64,000 nt of DNA from Botryosphaeria dothidea (lineage: Eukaryota; Ascomycota; Dothideomycetes; Botryosphaeriales; Botryosphaeriaceae): contig WWBZ02000022.1 of the NCBI GenBank assembly GCA_011503125.2, positions 2,790,001 through 2,854,000 of the forward strand, read 5' to 3'. Below, piece by piece: positions 21,801-33,566 of the stretch. The notes beneath the pieces are model-generated. The model was not told the DNA's origin. It ran no database searches and was given only the letters and a program-made list of their open reading frames with translations. Position numbers and translations under genes: made by a program. Position 1 is the first letter of the stretch; each line of letters opens with the position of its first letter.

Positions 21801-24800
21801 ATGACGCTCGACGACACAACTCCCTCGCCGACCTCCGATGCCCCCGCCGCAGCTCCTGTGAGCTCGCGCAAGCACGTCGACGGCAAGCCCCTGCCCACCG
21901 ACTCGATGGTGACCGTGCCCCTGTCGCCCACAGAGCAGAACATGGCCGACTGCCAGGCCTCGGCCCTCCCGCAGCCAGAGATTACCGTCAACAAGACGCG
22001 CGACAACAGGATAGGGGCCGCTGCCCCGAGCTTGGACGAAGTGGTGATGGCTAAGAAGGTGGACGAAGACAAGGAGAACGAGCATGATACCCAGGACGAA
22101 GCGGAGACGAAGAACAGGAGCAGACCCTCCACCATTGTTTCGCGCTCGCGGACTGGAAGCTCTGGCTCCTCGGACACGGAGAAGGTGGACTGGGAGAAGC
22201 TTGACAAGAAGGAAGAGCAGATCGAGCAAGATGAGGGCTCAGACGAGGTCCGCTGCCTTGCCGCCGTACCATTGATGCTTCGATGCTGACCCTAGCAGCA
22301 GAGTACCGCACTTCTCCTCGCCAGACTGGAGCAGGAAAACAACGCCATCGCAACCGACCCCAAGTCCGCCGCATCCAAAGCCCGCTCGCGCAGCCAGTCG
22401 CGGCCGCCGTCGATGAACCAGCTTAAGAAGCTTGTCGAGAACCAGTCCCCGGAGAGCGTCCGCTACTCCCTTTTGCCCTCGCCGCCACCAATGACCGAGC
22501 TCGAATTCTGGGCTGCTCTCGTCCGCGACTACACCGGTACCGCCCAGCGCCTGCCTACCCTCACCTCAAACAAAATCCGTGCTGGTATCCCGGCGCCTCT
22601 GCGTGGTGTGACATGGGTCAGCATGGCTGGTGCTCGCGATCGTGTCATCGAGGAGCAATATGAGCGCCTGTGCACCGAGACAAGCCCCTATGAGAACATG
22701 ATCGGCAAGGACATTGGAAGGAGCTTCCCTGGAGTGGAGATGTTTAGGGACCCGGAGGGCGAGGGACAGAAGATGCTAGGTCGCGTTCTCAAGTGCTTCA
22801 GCTTGTACGATGACAAGATCGGTTACTGCCAGGGCTTGGGCTTCCTCGTTGGCCCGCTGCTCATGCAGATGGGCGACAAGGAGGCCTTCTGCGTGCTGGT
22901 CAGGTAAGTTTAAACCAGCTGCCGTGTGCAGGCGCACGCTTCTGACATTCGGCAGACTCATGGAAGACTACGACCTCCGTTCCTGCTTCCTGCCCGACCT
23001 TTCTGGCCTCCACCTCCGCATCTACCAGTTCCGCCGCTTGATGCAGCAGCACATCCCCGAGCTATACGCACACCTCGAGACCATGAACATCGAGGCCGCA
23101 TACCTTTCGCAGTGGTTCTTGTCCTTCTTCGCTGTGACTTGCCCGCTCCCCATGTTATTCCGCATTTACGACGTCATTTTTGCCGAGGGTGCATCCGAGA
23201 CGATTATGCGCGTGGCCCTAGCGATCATGCGCAAGAACGAGAAACGCCTCCTGGGGTTTACCGAGTTTGAGGATGTCATTCAATTACTCCTTTCGCGATC
23301 CCTGTGGGACCCCTATGGCTGCAACCAGCAGTCGGCCGACGACCTTGTCAACGACTTCTGCAGCTTCACCAGCGTCGTCACTCGCGAGCATCTCCAGAAC
23401 TTGGAATCTAGCTTCCGGGAGGCTTCGAGCGACGAGACTGTCTCCAAGGGCTTCTTTCCCGAAGTGCAAAGCGCCGCACAGAGGTTCCTTGGCCGCATCT
23501 GGGGCCCGGACAAGAGATCCACCACTGCAACACTCAGCCCTCCTGCAGACAAGCCATCGCGGCCTATGAGCTTCATGAAGCGCACTGCATCCAAGCAGAG
23601 CATCGCCTCGACCCTGAACTCGGTCGAGGCGGCGTCGGATAGCACAGGTAGAAGCCACAACAGCACGGCGACGGCCATGACTGAGCTCACTAATCGCGAA
23701 TCGACAGCCGACGCCATGTCGGTCAAGTCCATGAAGATAGGAAACGCCAGGAACACCATGATGTCGCACCACGACCGGGATCTGCACAGCCAGATTGAGG
23801 ATCTCCTGACTGCCCTGAGCGAGATGCAGCGCGAGCACGCTTCTCTGGCCTCGCAGCTGCAGAAGGAGCGCGAGGATCGTCGCGAAGATCACCGTGTCAT
23901 CCGAAGCCTTGTGGATCGCGTTAAGCAGGAGAAGGGTATCGTCACCACGACCAGGGCACAGCGCCGTCGCACTGCTCCTCTCAACGATCTCGACGACTTG
24001 AAGAACAAGCGCATGTCCACGCCGCCCTCGTTTACCTCCAATGAAGATTTCCAAGGCCTTGTAGAGAAGGTTGAGAGCCGCTTTCCGGCGAAGGCTCAGC
24101 ACAACCGGAGCACGTCCGTCTTCGAGACCAAGCAGTATTTGCGCGACTCTCTTGCTCGCGCCAAGGAGCAGCTCCATCTCGAGACGACGCGCTCGCAGTC
24201 GCTGTCCCGCCAATTGCTCGATGCAGAGACCGACACGCAATCTCTGCGCAACCAGCTCGACGAGACTCGCCATCGCCTGCAAGCCGCCATGGTGGATCGC
24301 CAGCGTCTGGAACGCCAGATTCAGGACTTGAAGGTTGAGAACCAGAAGGCCCGCAAGGCGGCCACCTGGTCTGGATCCGACTCCGACGTGCCCAGCCTTA
24401 CGCGCTCCGATACGGTCGATTCCGTCTCGTCTGCGACCTCGGGCAAGGGACTCCGTGAGTTCAAGCTTGGCCGCAGCAACACCACCCGCTCTACCGCCAC
24501 CAACAGGAGCCGCACCAGTCAGTATGGCCGGATCGCACCGACACCAAACACCTCGGCCATCGCTCCTGTTCCGCAACGGAGCTCGAGCCCGCACACTTCC
24601 TCGACGCCCATGTTCAACAAACGCAGCTCGTCTCTCTCTGCCCATGCTGCCCTCACATCTGAGCCCGCTGGTACGGACGACGCCATCCTGCTCGAGCTCG
24701 TCAATGCCAAGACGGCCGAGGCCGTTGCGAAGCAGGAGCTTGAGGAGCTACGCGCCCGCTTCGAGTCCATGCGCAAGATGCTGGGCGTCAGCACTCCTAG

Positions 24801-24981
24801 CCCGAGCTCAACGAGCGGCCTGTCGCCGAATGGAATGCAGAAGTCTGCAACCACTGACGGTTCCACCTCAGCGAAGACACCAAGCAGCTCGCATAGCACC
24901 ACCAGCACCGGTGGCGGTGGTTTCTGGGGCTGGGGCAAGAGGACCGTGAGCACGGCCAGCGTCGCTGCTGAGAGCAAGTAA
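21801..24981 (+). CDS. TBC-domain Rab GTPase-activating protein (Gyp5/EVI5-like)
   Basis: Three exons (21801-22247, about 22302-22903, 22956-24981) give about 1024 residues. The first intron has a poor donor (GTCCGC) but the frame and CTGAC branch support it; the second is 52 nt with GTAAGT. The TBC domain starts near residue 241 (IRAGIPAPLRGVTWVSMAGA). It has the arginine finger in IGKDIGRSFPG (Arg about 289) and the glutamine finger in IGYCQGLGFL (Gln about 326), so it should be active. It is followed by LMEDYDLRSCFLPDLSGL and the rest of the fold. A long Ser-rich linker and a coiled coil (IEDLLTALSEMQREHASL onward, and around EQLHLETTRSQSLSRQLLD) follow. In fungi such proteins act on Rabs of secretion and Golgi traffic. 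Start is the ATG of MTLDDTTPSP; the frame is open upstream without an ATG. Confidence 0.9.
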
Positions 24982-26283
24982 GCCGAATGGCGTGCTACGG
25001 AACGAAAAAAAAAAACAAAAAAGAACAACGCAAACGAACGATAGAAAGGCATTTGCTTCATGCACCATAGCGAGCAAGGGAGTATGGGCGTCGACCCCTA
25101 CGGATACATACAACATCGGCGGATTTCGACGAGTACATCATCAGCATCCATCTATCATCCGCACAAAAACTGTACACCACTGTACTACGATCTACATCAT
25201 TGCTATATGGCTTCCTTCTTCTAGAGCCCGCGCAAAGAGAGCGGGCAACTTTACGTTTTCCATCGGCGGCTTTTACATCTTCTCGACTTTCACTGTTTTG
25301 TTATGAGCGCGCGACATTGCACATTTCCAAAGGGGTTTTGCTGTTTAACATACTGGGTGTTTTGAGCCCTTCGAATGGGCCATGGTACATTCTGGCAGGT
25401 GTTTGCTCGTTTTCTTATATTCTGACGGAGGGATGTTCTGTCTGCTGTTCTTACATACACCACTGCCACTGCCGCAGTTGCCGCACATGGAGGGAAGAAC
25501 GAGGTTGCATTGTTTGCTCAGCGGTTATATCATCAGCACGCTGGCTTGCTGGAAGGGAGTCGGGATGGGAACGGGATGGCAGCAGTATAATTATCGAAGA
25601 TACCAAAATTCGAGATGTGAATGGCTTTTTCTCTTCTTCAACTTCTTCGCCAGCTGAGGTCTTGTGCATGGATGTGAACTCGCCTGAGAAGATCTTATGG
25701 TCGAGGATGTGATTTGTCGTGCCTGGCGGTGCGGAGTTGATATTCTGGCGGTTAAATGAAGAGCAACCCTACAATGCTGTACGAGCTTTGCCGGCAACAA
25801 GATCTTTGGACTTTCTCATGGCGCTTCAAGGCAGTGACAGCGTCAATCTACATCCATCGCTGTCAGGTGGGAACAGTGAGCGCTGGTCAGCCAAGACAGC
25901 TCAGCAGGCACACAGCGTAGCTGACGACGTCACCAGCCCGCCGCAGCACAGGTCTTCCAGCCCGACCTCCTGCCCAATTGCTCCAACAAGCCAACCTGTG
26001 ATTGTAGTTTCAGAGTGAGCTAGTCCATTCTAGCTCGGGTGGAGCCATCGTGCCATTACTGAGTGCCCTCCATGCCCCCTGTGACTGCCTTTCCGCAGCT
26101 CAGTCTTCCAAAACGTTCGACGGCCGCCCGTTTTGGCATCCGCACTAAACCTCGCTGGTGGAAAACAGTCACCAACCCCGCCCACATACCCCAACTGGGC
26201 ATAGTCCCCCCGCGGTACCTGCAGCTGACTGTTGCCTTCGTGCGTCCTGGCCTGTGCCACCCACAACATCCTTGCAGGCCTAC
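24982..26283. other. 3' flank of the TBC gene and spacer
   Basis: Presumably 3'-UTR at the left. No supported coding frame or RNA until the snRNA-type promoter at 26284. Confidence 0.45.
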
Positions 26284-26323
26284 ACGTGCACCAGTGAACT
26301 CCTACTGCCGGTGGAATATAAAA
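26284..26323 (+). promoter_or_regulatory. snRNA-type promoter, unit 3
   Basis: ACGTGCACCAGTG at 26284 and ATATAAAA at 26316, followed by CTTTTTTTTTTCTTC. Same order and similar spacing as the two U2-like units. Confidence 0.5.
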
Positions 26324-26361
26324 CCCTCCTCCCCCCTCCAAACTGAACTTTTTTTTTTCTT

Positions 26362-26440
26362 CATCCCCTCTCCTCTACACTCTACAGAGAGAACAATTAC
26401 TACACACTTTTTGGACCTGGCCCGGTCTAGGGCACTACCT
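26362..26440 (+). ncRNA. candidate short Sm-class RNA, U2-unit relic or distinct snRNA
   Basis: Behind the promoter at 26284-26323 lies a short possible RNA with a Sm-like site ACTTTTTGG (26405-26413), then a small hairpin GACC-TGGCCC-GGTC, then the box CTTTCTTTTCGTTGA at about 26440. Downstream, TTGAGGAAGAGG (26476-26487) is identical to 11518-11529 behind unit 1, so unit 3 shares flanks with unit 1 but lacks U2 stems I, II, III and IV. I tried to read it as U1, U4, U5, U6 or U3 and found no match. Ends are guesses. Confidence 0.35.
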
Positions 26441-26487
26441 TTCTTTTCGTTGATTCTTCGTCCACGCGGCGGAGGTTGAGGAAGAGG

Positions 26488-28704
26488 AATATCTTGGTGA
26501 TGATGATGGCTTTGCTTGGAGCTCTCACGTTGACAGTGGGTGGTCATTGTCAGTGCTGCGGCAGGCTGGTCCAGGGCTTCAAGACACGGCGAACTGCGTT
26601 CATGCGCTAAGGCCCTGCAGCTGCACGACACGGTAAACCGGGTGGGCCTTTCCGCTGAGGCTCCACAGCTTCTTCCTAGCAATTGGGTGTCGTGGGCGCG
26701 TTCGTGTGGTGTTGAGCTCTTGAGCTGCCTCGCGCTGTTGTGACGCGCAGTCAAGCTGCACGCTGCGGGCGTCACTTCATCCTATCACGGCGAAGCGCTT
26801 GCAGACCCGAGCGGGCAGTTCATCATAAGCATCTGGTCAATTCACATACTCTCGTGAATTATCTGCGATCCTGCACCCGGGAGTGACGTGGTGTTGAGTT
26901 CCTTGCGTCTGTCTCTTCCGCGCATGACGTCCAGCACTGTCGCGCCTCCATCGCCGTTGTGTCTGACATCCAGCTGCTCAGCGCAGCATACCACACACCC
27001 GAGCATTTTCTTTCATGTAATCCACTCAACCAGTATCAAATGCCTGCGGTGTTCGTCTTCGCTTCGCTCACCGTCGTCGCGGCGACATCCATGTCCGCAA
27101 CCTTGGCGCTACCGCTTGTGGTAGCAGGACAACTGATGTTCTCGCCGCCCCTCAAGTCTACAGCGCACAACCTTTCTTTGGGTCGCCAGAGTGTTAACGG
27201 CCGCTGTCATCCTCTCCCATCGCAAGTCACAACCCCACGCTCACACCAGTGTCCATATCTCGGACGACCCGCTGACAAGACTTCGCAGCACCTCTGCAGT
27301 CGCGCGCTACCATCGCGACCACATCCCTGCCAGCCGCGCGCACTGTCGCACAAGACACTAACACCAAATCCAGACGCAGGAAGACCCGCCCTCCGCCCTA
27401 CCGACCCCTCGCCCCAGCCCGACTGCACACCACCTCCCCGAGCCGCGTCACCACCGCAACCGAATCGAGCACATTTGCGCCGCCAATCGGAGGCGCAAGG
27501 ATAAATTGCGCTGCGCAATGCGCCGGGATCGTGCGACATTCTCGAGGCCGTCACAGCGTCGTCGCCGCGTCGCAGATTACGGGTGCGGAATGTTTTCGTG
27601 ACGTCAGGGCCGGAGTCTCGGACGCGTCGCGCGCAGGGAGAGAGGCTGGGAAGACGCGCCGAGTCGCGTTGCTTTTTGCTTTTCCGGGGGAACGCTTACA
27701 GGGACAGGGGTTGCGGAGGTGTGCGGGGAAAAAGGAACCTGCGGGTTTTCCTCACTTTTCAGCCTCATCGTCCACGCTACTATCATCTGGCTCTGTTCAT
27801 CCATCCGTCAGTGTGGAACACGTCCCGATGACCTCCACGACTGGTCAATATTTCGACGTGGGCGCCGCGGTAGACGTGTTTGCTCAGCCTTGCTCGACCC
27901 TGGACGACTCCACTCTGGACGACAGCTGACTACTGTGGAAGCATGCATGCAGCCTCATCGCAGGCGTATACGGAGAAAGTGGGGCATGCTGACTGCTTAG
28001 CTGGCCGACAAGGTCAATGTTAGGCACCAGCACTCCCTACGGCGCCTATCTCGCGGTTCTAGCCCCCGATAACAACGGCTGTGCCATGGCATATGACTTG
28101 GTTGAACCTGCATGCTGTCGCAAAAGCTGGATATCCTGCATGCGTAGCCCAAACCACCTTCGGGACCACATGGTATCATTGATCGGTGCCGATATGATGA
28201 GCAGTTGAACTTGGATTCTGGCAATTCCGACGATCTCATTTGTGCATCTTCCGCCCCACCGCCCCGAGGTCCGAAGTGCGCATTTGCGAAATGTTGATGT
28301 TGGCGCATTTAACATGAGCATCCTTGTAAAATCACTCAACCTGTAGACTTAAAAGCTGCTTCTTTCCGCCTCTTCATTGCAGAACATTCCAACATCCAAA
28401 TTCATTTCCAACATCCAAAGTCGATCTTCACTATATGCTTGCCTCAATATCCAACCTCTGCGGTTAAAAATTGTGACATGGGAACACATAGAGAGTTGCG
28501 GCTGTAGGTTTTCCTACTTGAAGAACCTCTGTCTGCTGCTGCTGCGATCTCATTCGAGCTGTGAGAACCATAGAAGTTATCCTACGACCAGAAAAGCTCC
28601 AGGCGCTCTCGAAAATATATAAAGGGTAGCGTCCCCCCTCGCGTTTTATATTCCACTTTTCCTCCTTCTCTTCCATCATTTCAAGAGCATCTGCTAATAT
28701 CAAT
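26488..28704. other. long non-coding stretch and promoter of the first zinc-finger gene
   Basis: No gene supported between 26488 and about 28300. A TATA-like TATATAAAG at about 28616 and a CT-rich leader precede the ATG at 28705. Confidence 0.45.
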
Positions 28705-30094
28705 ATGTCTGACAAAGCTCATCCTCACGTGTCAGCTTCGTCACGCCGTACAGAAAGGGTGCGATTTTTCCGAAACTCAAAAACCCTCTCTGTAAGCGGA
28801 CCAATACTTCTATCAAGCTCGACGGCCTGACTTACTCAAGTATACCAATCCTCAGGATCAAAGGCACCCCTTAACAGTCACAACCTCGACTACCAACCTC
28901 AAGCAAAAGAAGCTTACTTACCCATATAGACGAAAGCATCCACGATGGAGACCAGTAGCTCCAGCTTGCCTGCACCCATTCTCCACAATCTCCCGGCTAA
29001 AGTAATGTTGATATGCTTTCTGTTACCGTTATCTGTCTAATAACTAACGTCCTGCAGAGAACATCTTTATCGATGCCACATGGACCCATATCAGTGCCTC
29101 AGATGCTATGCCTCTTTCTCAACTCAATCCAAACTGCAGTCACATCTGCAAGCCACAGATATCTGCGCTCCATGTCTGCAACCTGAAACAAGAGCCTTTG
29201 GTCGAGAGGTCCATGACAAGTTGAAGAGAAAGTCAAATAAGGGCAAGTCTGACGAACAGAAATGGACCGAGATGTATCAGATACTCTTCCCTGATGAACC
29301 AGATGTTCCATCCCCTTGTGAGTACTTCAAGCCGCCTTCATGAAGCTATGCATGCTAATGTATTTATACTCATAGATCATGATGAGGCACCCCTGGCTGA
29401 GTATCGCGAGTATTCACGAGAGAAGTTACCTCAAACTCTTGTTCGAGAGCTGAGCAAATCTTCCTTCACTCACCCATCCAATGCCCTGCTTTCGGAGCTC
29501 GCCATATCGATAGCGCAAGCTATTCAGATCATGTCCACTTGTAATGACAACCTGCTTCAAGAGTCTCAAGATGATCAAAAGCAACAAGCAGCTGCCCACA
29601 CACCGGAAAATAGTTCCTCGGAGGTCTTTTTCATGGACCTGGCCGATGAACGTAGGGATGCGAACTACGTAGAGGCTCAGCGACAAGGACTTTCTTCAGA
29701 TCCATGCAATCTCCAGTCAGAACCTTTTGCGGGTGCCACCGTTTCCGCGATTCCAGAAGTCTTGGAGCCAGCCAGACCAACACAGACTAGCGTGTTTCAT
29801 GAAAATGCAGTTATCTCACTCAACAACGGGCCTTGTGCGGACTTTTATGGAAGCACGCAAAGTCCTTTTCATACGGGGACCCAACAGCTTTCCGAAGAGC
29901 TTACTGAAGCTGGGGATACGTTCCCAACGCACGATCTGTGGACCGTGCCGCTCTTTCAACATAACCAGAGCTTACCCACGGAGCAAGTAGCAAGTCAACA
30001 ATCGGACTATGCTGCTACCCATGCTATCCAATATACTCCATTCATGCATTTCGATACCCTCGGAGAGCACTATATGCAAGGATTTCAATACTGA
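28705..30094 (+). CDS. HLYRCH-type C2H2-like zinc-finger protein 1
   Basis: Four exons (28705-28791, 28856-29001, 29058-29317, 29376-30094) join in phase with good donors and ACTAAC or TGCTAAT branch sites; the product is 403 residues. Two Cys/His units lie near residues 61-105: a degenerate first finger (PACLHPFSTISRLK then EHLYRCH) and a second (YQCLRCYASFSTQSKLQSHL). They are followed by QKWTEMYQILFPDEPDVPSP, the usual continuation (W..MY.ILFPD..PSPY) of a large fungal family of uncharacterised zinc-finger proteins. The last 240 residues are Gln/Ser/Thr-rich, as in activation-type regions. Likely nuclear. It is a tandem paralogue of the gene at 31707-33053, same strand and same exon plan. 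Confidence 0.8.
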
Positions 30095-31706
30095 GAGACT
30101 CAGTCGAAGGGGAAACGGATATATATGCGGCGAAGCCAGAACTATATCTTTCTTTTCGATATATTTCATTGAAATCCTCATACCCCCGTGGTCGATCTTT
30201 GAATTTTCTTGCTTTCTTCTTTCTCTTTGCATCCAAGTATATGATCAGCAGCTTCGTCACGCAGAAAGACTGGAAGGTATTATATATATAGTATGGGCTA
30301 CACTGGAACTGGAATATTTCATGTGGGCCTACTGAGATCTACGGTGCCGATGGGTGGGTGTCATTCCTCTACTATAGGGACCATTGTTCTCATTTTCTCT
30401 TCCTCTGGTGTATCGGTATAGAAGTCTTGATTCAACCAATTGGTGAAGAACTCATGAAATGCCCCTCTTGAACCTTTCTTTGGAATCTAAAGGCTACATG
30501 GTAGCAATGTTAACTGACATTCAGTGCGGTGTTGCGCTCTCTTCCTTTTTCGTTCGAGAATCGATGTCAGTTTTGTACTCAAACTACCAGCTACGAAAAA
30601 TTCATTCCATTCAGCTTCTTACTTCGAAAACATTGCATTCTCATTAGAGCGGCTGTGCGGACGAAGGGTTGAACAATCACTGGGCAGATGATGACGTCAA
30701 TATGCAGCGCGGCGCGTTCTCCGGTTTCCCGACGCGCTGCACTATCTGAGGCGGGGAAATAGACCCACCTATCCCGCTCTCTAACGCACCATCTTCTCTC
30801 CCTTCCGAATGCCCACTGAAGCCCTCGAAGCACCCGCACAGCTGCTTGTGGGACACCAACGATAGCCTCACTGCGGTTCTTGCGACGAAGGCTTCCGCTC
30901 ACGAGACCCCTGCTGCCCTTCACCATGGTTTGAACGAACCGGGCCACAGCGACTGGGCGCCTTGCCGGGGCGGACGAACTCGCAGTTGCGATCAAAAACA
31001 AAATGTCTTCTCATCTTCCGATAAATACCGCTGGGGCGCGTCCTTTTAAATTGGTGTGTGGCTGCGCGGCACCCCCCGTAGGATCTGTGGCAGTAATTGC
31101 TAGTAAAAACGCGCCACGCCGTCAGCATATGGCGTGTTATGGCAGCTATGGGCCGCTTATGGCAAGTTTTCTTCCCGAAAAAGCTATTGAATGCGCTGAT
31201 AGCTTATCACAGGCTGCGTCCATGTTTCCCCGATGTCTCAGCCCTTCTATGTGCCGTGGAAGCCCCTCATCGTCTCGTTTCGTTTTCCTCCTTCGCCCCA
31301 ATACTATGACAGGGCTTCAACACGTCTAGAAAGCTACTTTAGCCAAAACTTTGCGGGTATACTGCTTTCAGGCAGACGTCAATCATTTCCGCCTCGAACA
31401 CGGCGGCAAGCAAAGCCAGACTCGGGTTGGCAGGATCCGGTGGACCCAACCCATACTTGCAGACACTGTCAGACCTAGCTGAAAAGAATGAGGCAACGGT
31501 CATGCATATGCATTTATGCCCGACGCTCTGGTTGGGTAGCCACGGTGGCCTTTATCAAGAATGGCCCGCCTGCGCAGCGTTCCGGAAGGTCTGTTGGATT
31601 CGGGAACTTCTAGGATATCGTACTTGCATTACTTTTTCTGGCATATTTAAACTTTTCTTTAGATGCTCTCTTCTTCTGAACAGCAGCAAAATGTACGACA
31701 GAAACT
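30095..31706. other. spacer between the zinc-finger paralogues
   Basis: 1.6 kb with no supported gene. It must hold the promoter of the second gene. I looked for a third decayed finger copy and found none. Confidence 0.45.
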
Positions 31707-33053
31707 ATGGACACCCACGGACCGCCCAACAGACGCCGCCTGAAACGTGGATCCGCTCATGAAGAGCAATCGGAAACCCATTCTGAGAGTAAATTTTCCT
31801 TTGATCGTGCGAAGGCAGTATGCAGAATGAGTTAGTTGACAAGATTATTGCTAGATGACGTACAACCCCCGCTCCGCAAATTTGCTTGCCCTTACGTGAA
31901 GAGATTCCCGCAGCTCGAACCCAAATCTCACACCTCTAGCCATCATTTCCCGCGGATTTCTCGCCTCAAGTAAGCCGCGCAACGCTCTTTGGCCAATCTC
32001 CTGTAACATGACACAGGGAGCATTTGTTCAGATGCCACCAGTCTGATTTTCATTGTGAGCGGTGTGATACAAAGTTCGAAGACAAGCTCTCGTTGGAGAA
32101 ACACCAGAAGGCGCAGCGAGCATGTGAACCGAGGCAGAAATCAGACTCCACAGAATTCACTGGGTCTACGTCTGTCGAGTTGAGAAAGAAGTCAGACGCA
32201 AAGAAAAACGATGACGGCAAGTGGTTCGATTTATTTACGATTCTCTTCCCAGAAGTAGAACTCAAGGACATTCCGTCTCCAGGTAGGTGATTTCTTCTTA
32301 CACATGTCTGTGATGAAGAAATTGGAGCAGACCATGAAAGCTCCTTAAACTTTGCGGAGCTTCATCTCCTCTAACGGCTGAGCAGACCACGATGACAGAT
32401 CGCTCTCATCTGTCTGGAATCCGCAAAATCTTTTGGAAGATTTCACAAACCAGCTTCTTGCTTCAACGGTTCCTTCACAATATCACAAGGTTGTCAATGA
32501 AATGTTACGCGCATGTCTTGGAAAGATGTATTATCGAGGGCAACATGGTCCACAAAATCTCTCTGGTATTTTCTTGAAAGAATTTCCACAGACAACAACT
32601 TCTGAACCAAACTTCTACGCGGGCCTCCCCGGGAATGGAGGCAGTGTCCCGACGATAGGGTCAGACTTCGTGGCTGAACAGGAGTATCCCGAATTCAGGC
32701 AGCCTGAGTATTATTCCGACGCGAATACGAACGCGATACACGATCACTGGATACAGCACGGAAACAACCAGCTTGGTGTGTACACTGGCGCAACACAAGA
32801 GCAACTTGCAGATCCGGGACTGCAGTATTATGCAGACCCCGATTGGCTGCCTCAGCAAACCGCCCCATTTTACGCGGCGGTCGAGACCTGGTCTGAGATT
32901 GCCCCGAACCGTTACGGTGGTGCGCCACAATCCTTTGAGGGCTCAGCTGTACTTGACCAGTATGAAGATACTGCTATGCAAGATTTCACGCCGGGTGCGA
33001 GTGCTGTTGACGAGTCTGGTACGCAACAGTACGATTACACCTACGAGCTGTGA
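31707..33053 (+). CDS. HLFRCH-type C2H2-like zinc-finger protein 2
   Basis: Four exons (31707-31788, 31855-31969, 32017-32282, 32386-33053) keep phase throughout; product 376 residues from MDTHGPPNRRRLKRGS. The first unit is FACPYVKRFPQLEPKSHTS with SRLKEHLFRCH; the second is FHCERCDTKFEDKLSLEKHQ. Then come KWFDLFTILFPEVELKDIPS and an acidic, Gln/Tyr-rich C-terminus. Introns before EHLFRCH and after PSP are at the same places as in the gene at 28705, so the pair arose by duplication. An upstream ATG at 31691 is out of frame and less likely. Position beside P450 genes would suit a cluster regulator, but this family is broad and the link is only inference. Confidence 0.8.
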
Positions 33054-33566
33054 TTGTGACAGGGATCTTCGCTCAACCAGAAGGAAAATCTCCGCGAGAT
33101 CTTGCGGAACTTCGTTCTCTTAAGCCTCATGAGAACACTCTTTGATCAAGATTTTGAATTTAATCGGACTTTCGGAAGTCCTGCAGCTCATTTTGGATAT
33201 CACGCTCATTACTTAAACTTCCCTTCCTTTCCAGATGCGGCTCAAGGGAAGGTTTGGTGCGTTTTAGGGTCCACTCCTTCAAATGTTCGATAAACCGGCG
33301 GATGTTTGAGCAATCAATCATTTGGAGATTATGGCAGGTACTCCTGCAAAAAATCAGTCACATCTTTCCAAAGCTCTTTTGGTTAATCTAAGGCTGCAAA
33401 ATGCCGTCCCTGATGTTACAAAATTCAATCTTTGGTCAGCAAATCCGTGACCCTAAACCCAGGTTAGCAAGATTAGCAAGCATACTTTCTCGTACTTTCA
33501 AAACCATTTAAATCTACCAACAGCATCACGCCATCGCTACGTCAGATTCACGACTTCGAACTTGTA
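33054..33566. other. spacer with possible decayed 3' end of the epoxide hydrolase
   Basis: Low-GC spacer between the convergent zinc-finger gene 2 and the hydrolase pseudogene. The part near 33520-33566 can be read as a few more hydrolase codons (WYKFEV-like) behind the stop, then it decays. Confidence 0.4.

Noticed and set aside
23284..24645. Minus-strand open frame of 453 codons
   Set aside because: Antisense of the TBC-domain gene in GC-rich codons; long mirrored frames are expected and the product has no domain.
26362..26440. U6 snRNA, because of ACAGAGA
   Set aside because: The hexamer is there, but AGC triad, stem and flanking conserved bases are missing and a Sm-like site is present, which U6 lacks.
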